This document shows positions 21,870-33,460 of a stretch of DNA of 64,000 nucleotides, piece after piece (the first letter of the stretch is position 1; every line of letters begins with the position of its first letter). Below the pieces are notes generated by a model, which saw nothing but the letters and a program-made list of their open reading frames with translations, had not been told where the DNA came from and did no database searches. Origin of the DNA: Tribonema minus (lineage: Eukaryota; Sar; Xanthophyceae; Tribonematales; Tribonemataceae); assembly GCA_017506865.1 (NCBI GenBank), contig JAFCMP010000135.1, positions 248,001 through 312,000 on the forward strand, given 5' to 3'. A program made the translations under genes and the position numbers.

Positions 21870-24800
21870 TCACCCCATGTCCGTGCGCTTCAGCAGCGAC
21901 AGCAGGCGCCACCCGGCCTCGCCCTCCGGCGCCGCCGCCTCGCGCGCGCGCCGCGCCGCCAGCGCGCCGCCCGTGAGCAGCGCCGGCAGCGCGATAAAGA
22001 GCGTCTTCTCCACGAGCAGCGCGATCACGTCCAGCGTCTTGAGTGTGGCCTTGCGCGCCTGCGCACGTACAAGTATGGGTATTGTGGGTATGCGAGGAGG
22101 GTTCAAAGTGAAGTTGCGATACGAGCTACTGTTGCTCGAGCTGCATGTCAATCTGTCATCTTCAGGTAATGCAGAGGCAGCAGCGCTGGTTGGTGCCGCC
22201 GATGAAGTACTGCAGCGGCGAGCTCTGGCGCGCCGACGCCCGTCCACCTCTTCGACCGCACGTAAAAGCATCAACACCTATAACTTGCCAGACCATTCAC
22301 GACCTGGGCGCACGCAAATGGCTTGTCTCTCTTATCTACGTTTTTTTGTGGTCAATTGTATCATGTCATGCCGACAGCGCGGTCCCCTATTCCTCACCCT
22401 AACCCTGACCCTGACGGTTGTGCTTATTGCACCTTGCTCACGCTGCCGTTGTATTAGCTGAGCATCAACAGCTAGTGTACCTTGAAGCCGTTTCACTCAT
22501 GCATGCGGTGTACCATGGGCTCGCAGACAGCAAAGTCACAAATGTTATGAGAACATGGCTGAAACCTTGGTAGCACCGTGCTCTGCCTCCGGGCGTCCAC
22601 AGCTGCCGGGTCAACAAACTCACACCGTTGAGCATTCTCGTCCAATGTCGATGAGCTTCACAAGCTCCACCTAACAGGCCAGCTCCTCCTTTACTTCGTA
22701 CTACCTGCTACTTAAGTGCTCCGCTTCCTGCACTAACTTCTGCACAAGTGTCGCTGATGCAGTGCACGCCATGCTTTAAAAAAATGACCTTCTTGACCTG
22801 GCGAGTGCACTAGCTTCCAGTCACGGCACGCGTCACGCTCCGCCAACGCGCCGCCAACGCCGGCATTACCCGGGCGCACGCTACCAAAGCATGGAACAGG
22901 CGAGTGTACTACCAGCCTCCAGTCACGGCGCGCATCGTCGCACTCCGCGATAGATATACTACATACCGTAGCGGCGCCGTCCTCCACCTCCTCCACGTCC
23001 CCCGCCTCCAGGTCCACCACACCCGCGTCCGCATCCTCCATCTCCGCCAGCATCACCAGCTCGCCCTCCAGCACGTCCTCGACAGCGGCGGGCGGCGCGC
23101 GCGGCGCCTCCGCAAACGCCACGCCCCCCGCTTGCGACCACTCCGCCTCCACCACCACGGCCTCAAACACGGCATCCTGAGCGGCGGGCGCAGGTGCCGC
23201 CGCTGCCGCTGCGCGCGGCGGCGCGGCGCCGGTGCTGCGCTGAGGCGCGGCTGCGGGACCTGCGTCGGGGGTGTACACTTGTCGCGGCGCGGCGGTGGCG
23301 GCAGCGGCAGCGGAGGGCTGCTGCTCTGCCGTGGTCGCGCGCTGGAAGGGCGCTGCAGAGACGTCGACAGTGTCTGCTGCAGTGGCATCTGCATTAGCAG
23401 TGGCAGCGGTGGCTGCGGCGGCGGATGCGGCGGCGGCGGCAGGCGCCGCGCCGGTGCCGTCCGCCGCCGTGCCTGGAGCACTGCTCCTCTGCTGCTGCTG
23501 CTGCTGTGCGTATTCGAGTCTCAGCGCCGGTATCAGGGACTCCAGCGGAGCGCCGCCGCCGCCCTCCGCGCCCGCCAGCCACGCGCGCAGCACCGCGGCG
23601 ACGGTGCCGCCGTCTTGCGACGAGCTCTCGTCCATGACCGTGGCAAGGAGGGACAGGGCGGCCGTCACGCGCGATCTGGCCTCCGTCAGCAGCAGCGACG
23701 GCACGGCCACAGCCGCGTTCAGCGCCTGTGATGATGATGGGCGGCGAACAGGGGGCGCATGTCATCAGGCAACAGGGGCGCATATTATCAGGCGTGGCCG
23801 CACAGCATCGAGAGAGCAACATGGTAAGCGCACTTTGGAGTGCGTGGTAAGACCAGCGTGGCGGCGGCAGCCAGGGTCCGAGCTGTGTGCAGCTGCTGCG
23901 CGCGCAGCCTGTGAGGTGGTGTTGACACGGTTGAGGATAGCAAACCGCTGCAGCTTGACCTTATCAGCGCTTCACACAGCAACGCTCCAGTGCCAGCACT
24001 TCAACATCAGAGCTGCGCCACCCCTCGCGGCAGCACGGTGCAGGCAAGGCAGCAAGCGAGACATCAGCACGCAGGGGCAGCTTGTCGTGTCACCTGCATC
24101 AGTGCGAGCGCTGACGCCGCGCGCGTCACCGCCGCCTCGTCAGCGTCATGATCACGCTCCCCCTGAGTCGCCCCCGTTGTAACTGCCGTAACCGCTGCAA
24201 GCGTTTCCTGCAGCTCCTCCAGCTGTGACAGAACGCCTCCCGCCCGCGGTGTAGCTGCTTCGATCGCCGCGCCATGCCGTTCCAGCGCGCCCGCCACCAT
24301 GTCGAGCGCTGCTGCCACCGCCTGCTGCTGCTCGCTGAGCCTGTGTCACCGAATTGATCACACCGTGGCACCGTGGGAGGGGGGGGTTGAACTCAAAAGC
24401 CTGGCAGTATTAAGAGGTGCACAACGCAGTGATGAGAGGCATGCGGTGTGGGCAAAGGGGGAAGGTACAATGCTTGGCAGAAAAGGGATGAGCACGGCAG
24501 AGCGACCTTGATGGCAGGACAGCACGACTGGAACTGCCAAATACGCTCCGAAGCTCATAGTCTGCGCTGCAGTGCATACAGCATCTCATGTCAGGTGCTT
24601 CCCAGCCCAGACTTGGCACCAACCTCTCAGCGAATGCAGCAGCTCCCAACATCCAGTATCCCAGTGCCGCTGCCGCTTTGGCATGCCTCGCAGATGCGCA
24701 CCAGGCCCTGTCACACACACATACACAGTACCCTTGCCAACAGCTTTAAACTACTACACTGTACACTGATATAAGCAGTCATTTCCTGCAGAGCTGCCGT

Positions 24801-27800
24801 GCTGCGACTGTCAAGCGCGCACCTGGCGCGCTCCTGCGCAGCAGCGCTCAGCTCCCGCTTGACGCGCCCCTCCGCTGCCGCCGCCGCCTCGATCTCCGTC
24901 AGCTCACGCAGCAGCCGCGCCTCCACCGTCGCCGCCATGCGCGCCGCTGCGCTGCCGTCGCGCGCCGCCGCCGCTGCCGCCTCTGCGCTGCCGCCGCCGC
25001 CGCTATCGGCGCGCGCCGCCAGGCCCAGCGCCAGGCACGCGCGCTGCAGGCAGTAGCGCACCTCCTCCAGCAGCAGCGCGGGGCGCGCGCACATCTGCGC
25101 AAAGAGCCACTCCCCCTCCACAGCGCCCACCACACCTGCCGCTGCCGCCGCCTCTCCCGCCCCCGCCTCTCCAGCGTCCCGCAGCGAGCCTCCGTCATCG
25201 TCATCGTCGCCGGCAGCAGCGGCGCTCGCCGGAGGCTCCGTCGCTTCTGCTGCCGCGGCAGCGGCGCTGCTGCTGCTGCCGCCGCTGGGCAGCGCCCTCG
25301 CGACCCCGGCAGCGCTGCCGCCGCCGAGCGCGCTCTGCGCGGCGCCGGAGAGCGGTATGCCGACGCGGCGGAGGACCTGCGTGGTGCGGCGGCCGGGCTT
25401 CTCATAGCGCACCTCCTGCTCCACGGCGTACGCGAGGTCGTCCGCGGCGCCCACCGCCGCCGGCAGCGCTCCGAGCAGCTTCTGCATATGTACATACCCG
25501 AGTGCGGGGAGGGGGGGGGGGGGGGGGGATGCAAGGTTGGAGGGGGGGCGGGCTGCGGTGGAGAAGGCGGTGCTGTGCGTGGGTAGGTAGGTTTGCAGGA
25601 GAGACAGCGCTGTGCGTGCTACCACACAGTGGTTAAGCATCCAGCCAGGTGTAAGCGACCTTGTCCCTGGCCCAATCGCATGTGCAACATGTGGATATAT
25701 GGCAGTCAGATCAAGACTTGCGGCAGTCACTGGAAATGTGCAGCGGTGTTACAGGCAAGGGACGAAGCGCAGAGTCGCTTCGCGTACAGCGGTCCAGGTG
25801 CCAGCCACATGGTTCATCAGCCAAGGCAATGTGTGCACGTCCATCACACTATGCGCACAAGGGTGAACGTGGCGCCTAGAACGGCTGGCCATGAAGGTCT
25901 GCGCGTTAGCCGCTGCTACGCCTCGGACGGCGCCGGCCAACGCAGACGCACGCCTCCGCCGTCTGCCGCGACACAGAGAAGCGCGGCGCAGCGCTACTTG
26001 CCTCCGGCAGTGATGCGTTGCGCTTGCGCTTGCCGCGCGCGTACGCCGCACGCAGCCGCGCGTCCTGCAAAATCACACAGGGACACACAAAGCAGGTCCA
26101 GTTCGGACGCAAATCAGGACTGTTCATAAAGGTTTTGAGCTGCCAAGAAACAGTGGCACCAGTGAGGGTGTGCCCTATGGGTATGATTGCATTGTGCACA
26201 CTGCGAGAGAAGCTGGAATTGCATTCAGCAAGTTGACTGACTTGCATGCTACAAGCAATTGTTTGTTACTCCAGCTTCGTGGCGTCCAACAGTCATGATG
26301 CTTCACTTTCAGAACACATGAACTTGATAGCAGTATGAGCACGTGTCAGCAAGCGCGTCGATTCTTGCAGCTCTGGCTTCATCCATCATCAAAGCTTCTC
26401 AATTGCTGGCTACTGCATTCATTGCGTAAAAAGCGGCCTCAGCAATACACCTGACCGTGCTGCGCTTACACCAATCTAAAGACGTGGCCTCTGAGGTTGA
26501 ACTTCAACTTCAACCCAATGCTATGGCGATGCGACGGTGAGCACGTTGGATGCTGCTTCAACAAAAGTACGCATCGTCGGCACCGCTCTACTTCAACTTG
26601 AAGAATGACGCACCAGCCGCCCCCTCCCCCCTCACCTCATCCTCAAACCCCTTGAACGCGTCCAGCAGCTCCGGCGCCGCGCCGCCCGCGTTGACCTCCT
26701 CAAACGGATTCACCCCCAGCTGCAGCAGCGTGAACCCCAGCCCCAGGTCCAGCGCCGGCGGCGCCGCCCCCCCCCCCGCCGCGCCGCCGCCGCCCCGGGT
26801 GACGTTTCGCGCGGGCGCCAGCAGCATGTCTGGGCGCGCCGCGGTGGCGGCGGCAGCGAGAGTGCGGCGCGCGTCGTACGTCGCGCGCTGCACGATGGCG
26901 TTCGTCACGCCGAGCACCGTGTTGATGTCCACCTGCACCTGTTGTTGAGAGCGGCGCGGGAAATGGGGAGGGGGTGCGTTACCGCTGCGTCTGCTGGCTT
27001 GCGCCCCACCCCCCCCGTGCGCGTTTGAGAGTCGCTCCCCTCAAAGGGGTGCTGGTGTGATTGAGGCGGATTCAGGAAACGCGGCCACTGGCCATATGTG
27101 TATTTCAGGTGCCTGCGGGTGTTTAATGATCGCGTGTCGAACTGTGCGGGCTCACACCAGTGTCCAAGCCTGTCGTGCTCGCAGAGTGCAAGTGCGGTGG
27201 GCGCTGGACGGACAGTCGCTGTGACGGCACGCGAGGCTATGTCTGTGTATGCGGCCAGCTCCTGAATCCTTGCGTTGGCCAGAGCTGCTGCGAGTTGTCC
27301 TGCATTGACATTGACGTCGTCTAGCGTTTGGTGCAAGGGCCGTCATCGGCTGCACTGGCAACGGCGCAGCCCTGTTCTGGAACAGTAAGGCAGTGTGATG
27401 CACGCCGCAACAATGGCGGTATGGATGTCGCTGGTTTCAACTTGTTCATCAATGTTGAACCATGCTTGTCTTCCGTTGGTGGCGCAGTCGATCGCTTTGC
27501 CCCCCAAGGTGGCGATGAGTGCAGCAGGAGCCACGCCAGCAACATGTGGCAGTGGGTTTCATCCCAACAGGTGTTTAGAGGGGTGTACTGTGAGTGCGCA
27601 GCCCAGGATTGCCCTGCCCTTGCGTGATGTCATCATGCGCGTGCTCAGCTATGACACCCAGGCTATGTGAAAGACCACACCAAGCGTCGGGGCCGTTGCC
27701 TGATGATGGCATAACAGTTGAGCTTGGAGATGTCGCCTTTTGCTTCAAAGCCAACTGCCTGCTTTCATCAGTCAGTTGCGGTTGCAAGTGGCGCGACACT

Positions 27801-28463
27801 CAATCCAAATCATTCAATGGCTGATCCTGACAAAACTGCCAGCGTGTGCCGCCAGCAGGTCTGCTGACACCAGCACACTGATTACCGCAACAATACATGT
27901 ATGCATACCTTGTTTTGAATAGCTATCGCAGCCGTCTCCACCGCCGCGCCGACCTTGGCCACAAACGTCCCCCACCCCAGCGACAGCCCCTCGAAGATCT
28001 GAAAGGTCGCGGATGAATACTCCCCCGCCGCAGCGCCAGCCCCTTTGCCGCCCGCCGCCGCTGCGTACTCGTCCTGCAGTCCATCGAGCTGCTGCTTTAA
28101 CCCCTCCTTCATGGCCACGCTGGACATGAATTCCTGGTCCTGCATGAGCTCTCTGAGCACTGCGGCATCAATGTCGCTGAGCCTGGGCTCCGGCGAGCCG
28201 GCTTCGCTGTCACCGTCGCTGGCGCTGGCGTCGGCGGTGTCATCGGGCGGGCCTCTGCTGGTAGAGTCGCCGTCGCCAGCGGCAGCAGCAGCCGTCGCAG
28301 TTTCGTCTACGATGTCTGTTGCGAAGACAGCGACGTTATGCCGATATCGTCGACGTGCAAGAGCCGTGTGCTGGTGCTGTTGCGGCGGGCCACTGCACCC
28401 ATAGGTGGGTGCTGGGCTGGTGCAGCGCACTGATTGCGCCTGTGGCCGCAAGCAGACCTGCAT
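21870..28463 (-). CDS. Uncharacterised seven-exon protein of about 920 residues with a possible C-terminal membrane helix
   Basis: I do not recognise the family. Exons 28463-27909, 26938-26636, 26064-26002, 25481-24823, 24340-24094, 23725-22967 and 22058-21870 join in phase to 924 residues. The start ATG (MQVCLRPQAQSVRC) heads a basic, Ser/Thr/Gln-rich region with no acidic residues for 45 codons, which would suit an organelle-targeting peptide (inference). Then follow an acidic linker, a folded part (LSDIDAAVLRELMQDQEFMS; IFEGLSLGWGTFVAKVGAAV; VLGVTNAIVQRATYDARRTL), a basic 21-codon exon, Ala-rich helices (LLLEEVRYCLQRACLALGLA; LSQLEELQETLAAV), a disordered region with Gln and Ala runs, and a C-terminus with KTLFIALPALLTGGALAARR, a likely membrane helix. 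The third intron has a GC donor. The 22967 to 22058 join is phase-consistent, but an extra exon there is possible. Confidence 0.6.
22395..22417 (-). repeat. Interstitial telomere-like repeat (intronic)
   Basis: CACCCTAACCCTGACCCTGA inside the last intron of the preceding gene. Confidence 0.75.
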
Positions 28464-29079
28464 GCGGCAAGGAAACCAGAAACAAATGAGCCTGAAACCA
28501 TTTCGCGGCAGCTCTGCAGCAGCGTAGAGCTGTTGCACCGCTGCAGCAGCAGCGTAAGACGGCACAAACAATAGCATGACGACATCGACGAAAAATCGGG
28601 CGGGCTTCTTGCAGGAATGCACACGGATAATGGCATGTGAGCCTCAGATTAGCTTACCCAGCAGCGGACTGTTGGCAAGTGCACAATCCACAGAATTGGT
28701 ACAAGCAGAGTCACGCGGGATGGGGAAGCGGACCCCCACATCGTGCCCTGTACGCCATGTGTGGCAAAAGGACAAACTTCAACTCTGACACTTCACTATT
28801 GAAGTTGAGGTTGGAGTCATGGGTTTGGAAAGGGGGCGTTCCGCTCGCTTTTAAAAAAAACTTCACGTTTGTATTTGAGTTTTTTTCAGTTGCAGGGACC
28901 CCCGCCCTGTGTTGGTTAGTACCGGATGTCGATTAGCTGCGCCAAGGAGGCCGTGATGAGTCTGCGACATGACGTCCGCTCCAGCGCGCATATGCATGCA
29001 GTTACAGTGTACACGCTGCTGTAGCGCGCTGGCGGTACTGCACCACGCTCCTCGCCACAGCTGCCCATGCCGTGCGCCA
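28464..29079. other. Short intergenic region
   Basis: It holds A and T runs and a cluster of AACTTCAA/TTGAAGTT motifs (about 28770-28815). No gene is supported. Confidence 0.4.
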
Positions 29080-29583
29080 TCACTCTCCACGGGGCGCCGC
29101 GATGGCACGTGGAATGTGCAGCCGCAGCAGCGGCTGTTGCGCCGCCGGCCCCGCGTCTGCCCCTACCCTGCGGCGCCGCAACACGCCATCGTACAGAGCC
29201 GCCGCCGCGCCATCGCTGCCGTCAAGGCAGAGCGTGTCGCTTGGAGTCGTCAGCGACCGCGGTGCGAGCTGTCCCGTCAGGCGCAGGCTCTCCGCCATGG
29301 TGCCGCTGTCGCGCCACAATATGTATGTCACGCACTGAAGGGCGAGGTCCAGGCACGCCGGCAGTGGCGGCAGCGGCGACCCCGCCACAGCGGCTCGTTG
29401 CACCGCCTCTGCCGTTACCAACCTCCGCTGCTGCCGCCTCTGCACAAGTGCACGCGCGTCCGCACTGTTCATGACGAGCGCCAGTTCCGCACCTGCGCTC
29501 GCGCGGCGCGCCAGCACGACTGTATTGGAGTCGTCGTCGCCACGCAGCGCTGCCGCCGCGTCGCCACTTGTGCGCTTTTTCAT
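29080..29583 (-). CDS. Hypothetical single-exon protein of 167 residues
   Basis: Starting at the first ATG (MKKRTSGDAAAAL), this frame runs to a stop at 29080 without interruption. Unlike the Ala/Arg shadows nearby, its composition is balanced: acidic and basic residues are mixed and hydrophobics are periodic (LPACLDLALQCVTYILWRDS, SDTLCLDGSDGAAAALYDG). No family is recognised. It could also be an internal or terminal exon of a larger gene. Confidence 0.3.
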   Translation of the reverse strand: MKKRTSGDAAAALRGDDDSNTVVLARRASAGAELALVMNSADARALVQRRQQRRLVTAEAVQRAAVAGSPLPPLPACLDLALQCVTYILWRDSGTMAESLRLTGQLAPRSLTTPSDTLCLDGSDGAAAALYDGVLRRRRVGADAGPAAQQPLLRLHIPRAIAAPRGE

Positions 29584-30485
29584 GATCCAGTGTGGCACCG
29601 ATGTTGGTACCGGCACCACGCAGTGACTCAAACTTCGCAAGAGCGTGCATGGCAAAGCGCAGGTGCTGCTACATTCGTGCCGCCTCGCCTCGCGATGTTA
29701 CCGCTGCTGAGTCCGCCGCTGCCATCTCCTGCATATGTACGCTCGTGTGTCGTCGCATCCCCAGCCAGCATAGCATGCCTTTGAGATTGCTGGTACTGAA
29801 GAACAATTGTTGCTCTGTTGGATACCTTGCAATTGAGCAGTTTCAAAGCTGCTGTGACTGCTTCCTCAACTGTGCCAAAAGCTTGTTGCTGCTGCATCGC
29901 AAAACTGAACAACCTGCACGCCGCACCTGCCTGCGTGCGACAATGATGCACTGCACGTGTGTGCGCTGTGGAGCATGAATGTGCCGGATGGAATGAGGTG
30001 AGCATGTCTGCACTCACAGAGGTGCGCTCTCTAAGCAGAAACTGCTTCGCTTGTCTTGAGATCCTGCCACGCATGTCATACGCAACGTGCGCCCAGGTAT
30101 GATCGATGCAAAGCACCTCATCGCCAGTACAGCATCCTGCGCACACAACCAAAGACAGAAGACACCGGATATGCATATGTGGTCTCACTGGCAGACCAAC
30201 ACATGATCAGAAGACTTGCAGCACAAGTGCAGCTGGCGCTGGAAGCAACAACGTTACAGCAGTCGGCCATTACTGCCGACAAGGCGCAAGCGGTACATAG
30301 GAAAATCCATTCACATTTTTTTGCTGTCTCACTGAAGCTCTCAGCTGTCGTGCACACATACTGGTCTGTAATGTTCAAAGCTGCGCCATCACGCAAAGTG
30401 CTATCACCGAGCTCTCTGACACTGATCGACCTGACGTGCTGCGCTACAACACTTGCACTTCGCCTACGCTGCACCATCTACGGCG
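29584..30485. other. Intergenic region, nothing assignable
   Basis: It is lower in GC than the flanking exons. No domain, RNA gene or clear repeat was seen. Confidence 0.4.
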
Positions 30486-31631
30486 TCATGCTGGCGGGCA
30501 GCCGTTGGCGCGTGCCCACTGGAACACATGTCTGTGCTGATTTTTCTTTGCATAGGAGCACGTCCGATGGTCCCAGGGGCACCCATTGGCACGCGCCCAC
30601 TGCAGTACCTCAAGGTGCCCCTGCTCCGCAGCTTGGCTGCATGTGTTCTCATCCCATGGACATCCGTTGGCCCGCAGCCACTGCAGCATCTGCAAGTCCC
30701 CTCTTTCTGCAGCCGCGCGGCATGCCCAGACGTCCCATGGGCACCCGTTGGCATGCAGCCACTGCAACACCTCTAAATGCCCGCCCGCAGCAGCAGCCTC
30801 GCTGGACCCGCAGCCCCATGGGCACCCGTCGGCATGCAGCCACTGCAGCACTTCCAGGTATCCTCGCCCTGCAGCATGATCGCATGTGCGGTAATCCCAT
30901 TGACACCCGTTAGCGCGCAGCCACTGCAGCACCTGCACGTGCCCTGCCTTTGCAGCAGCAGTGATGTATGCGTGACTTTCCCATGGACACCCGTTTGCAT
31001 CCGCCCACTGCAGAACCGCCAAGTGCCCACCTAAAGCAGCGGCCTCGCATGTTTGTGAGTTCCACGCACAGCCATGTGCACGTGCCCACTGCAACACTGC
31101 GAGGTGCCCTGCCTTCGCGGCTGCGTTGCACGTCCCCGCATCCCAAGGACAGCCGTTGGCGCGAGCCCACTGCAGCACGCCGAGGTGACCGTTCCCAGCA
31201 GCTCTCCTGCACGTAAGTCTGGACCAGGGGCAACCGTTCTGTCGCAGCCACTGCAGCATGGCCAGCTGACCGCTCTCGGCAGCTACCCATGCGTGCTGTG
31301 CTAGCAGCGCTTGGGCGCAAGCGTTGTGCACATGACGCAGCCCCATGAAGTCGCCGCGCCGTATGCACGTCTTGTAGGCCATTTGCGGTTGGAGGCCATT
31401 CTACAACGCCCAATTGACAAGGCTGGCGCTGGCGACAGCTTCCTCCGCCAAGGTCGGCCAGTGCTGCTTGACAGGCTCGTGGACCTTCTCGGCTGCAGCG
31501 AGGAAGGCCGTGCACGTGCTCCTGACCATGAGTGAGGGAGGTAGGAAGGCCACAATGGACTCCATGAGCACAGGAACGAGTACGGGGTGTTCTGCTGCCT
31601 CCCTCCTCCTCAAGTTCCTGATGCGCGGCAT
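30486..31631 (-). pseudogene. F-box plus ankyrin-repeat gene split by one in-frame stop
   Basis: The first 76 codons from the ATG at 31631 contain an F-box-like helix pair (VLMESIVAFLPPSLMVRSTC). A TAG at 31403-31401 ends that frame. The same frame then continues, and from the ATG at 31382 runs 298 codons of ankyrin repeats of the form GHLEVLQWARANGCPWD, about eight units of 27 residues each, ending at 30486. F-box plus this ankyrin type occurs in large families in brown algae and other stramenopiles and in giant viruses; the F-box would recruit a substrate to an SCF ubiquitin ligase. Because frame and repeat register continue across the stop, a single nonsense change or base error is the simplest reading. 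Translation from 31382 alone would still give an F-box-less ankyrin protein. There is no intron, unlike all neighbours, which fits a retro- or virus-like family. Confidence 0.88.
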
Positions 31632-33460
31632 CCTCGTGCGAGTTGGATCTTTGTTCGTCCAGCCGAAATTCGCTGCTGATGCGCTGAGCAGTTGCTGGTT
31701 GCGTCTGGAGATATACAGGCGTGCAGCGTGCTGTGGCTAGGCGGCGTGCTGTGGCTAGGCGTGCAACTCTTGCTACTTTTGATCTTCAACTCTTAGTTGA
31801 ACTGTGTCAAAGCTCAACTTCTGGAAGTTGAACTATCGGAAGGTGAAACCTTCGTGAAGTCCGAGATGACGGCTACTCGCAATATTGCAATGCCCAGATC
31901 CGGCCAACGCCTTGAGCACTTTTTCTTGCCCGTTCAACAGGCCATGCTGGGCCCCCGGGGGAGATGTGGCCATTGAGGAGCCCGCGACATCACGCGCGAC
32001 GCTGTCGCCAGCACACAAGCCTTGTGACACTGAGCGTGCGGATGTTGGTCGCCGAAGATGGCCTACCTGGCGTGCAAACAGCGTTGGATATTGCAGGCCT
32101 GCGCCTATGACTGGTAGAGCCCGCATCGCTTAAGCTGCCCGTGTGGCCCGAGCTCAGAGCTGCCCACACGTGGGACGCATGCATCAGCCGCATACATATC
32201 AAAATACCTTACTTGTCGCAAAGAGGAGCGTGCGACGGCCACATGTGCATCTTCTCAGCATCAAGGGGGCAGTTGTAGGTTGATGGGTGCCTGTGCGCCC
32301 TATGTGTACCAGCCAATAGGTGGAGGGCATCTGCTGCTGCGCCGCACAGCGCATGCGTTCAATGGTGTCCGTGCGGACGGCTGCGCAATCGTCGGAATTG
32401 TTTCCCATTTGCGCGCCTAGCTGTTGTCAATGCAACGCATCTCGGTACCCGCAGCTTCGATGCACTGCAACGCACGTCTTTCAGCCCTTGAAGACCAAGT
32501 CCACATGCACAATGCTGGCGCTGGCTGGATTGCAGGACTTCAAGTTGCCTGGGCCGTTTACCATTGCAAGCCAGGAAAATAGCAAGTACCATCATCAGAG
32601 CTTACCTTCTTCCTTTGGAGCTCTGCTGTACAGCAAGGCCACCACTCACTTTAAGAAGCAATCGGGATGTTGAGCTGGTGGGTGCATCTGTGAGTATGAG
32701 CACTTGAATTGCAACTCGTCAGGCATACATGTAGCCGTTGGCTTCTTGTTCTGGCGGCTGCCTCTGCAGCAATGCTTCAATGCACTGCGGCTCTGCACAA
32801 ATATGCACTCTGTCGAAGCAAACATGCCCCCTTGATCAATGTGCAAGGCCTCAGATGTACGCGTTATCTTGTATCTTGTTGCGAGCTGCGGCACAGCTGG
32901 TCAACGCTGACTGCAGTGAAGTCACACCTGGTCAATGCTGACCATGGTGAAGTCACCCACATCAACCCAATTAGACGGCTGCCTGCTGCAGCGTGGGTGC
33001 AAACAAGCTGCACAACACTTGTGGATGAACACACTTTAGTTCTGCAGAGAATGCTGCTGTGCAAGCTCTTGGGTCATGATTATGTCACAACAATCAAGCT
33101 CAAAGCAGCAGCCGCAGAGCGGTGAGTGCGCGAGAAGCACGAACTCTCTTGTGGCCACATCGTTTAATGCCGAATTGTGATATTGCAAACGCAGCCTTGC
33201 GGCGGCAGCACCGTTGTTCAAGCCCTTGGGCCCTGACAGCCTCTCGCAGAGGACGCGTGAGTGGCGCCGCTTGGTGCTGCAAAGCTGTCGCTGCCAGTGG
33301 TGCCGTAGCGTACGTGCCCTTGTCAGCGGCCGCTTGCCATTCTAATGATATTGGCCAACACGCACGCCGACTGAACAACTTGCAGCGCCCAATGACGCCC
33401 CGCAAGCCGTGCGAGCATCGTTGCAAAGCAAGCGCCACGGCTCGTATGCCGCTTAGTAGC
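31632..33460. other. Intergenic region, nothing assignable
   Basis: This is the 5' flank of the ankyrin gene and the 3' flank of the FO synthase. It has AACTTC/GAAGTT motif clusters at 31785-31850. Open frames are short and inconsistent. Confidence 0.4.
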
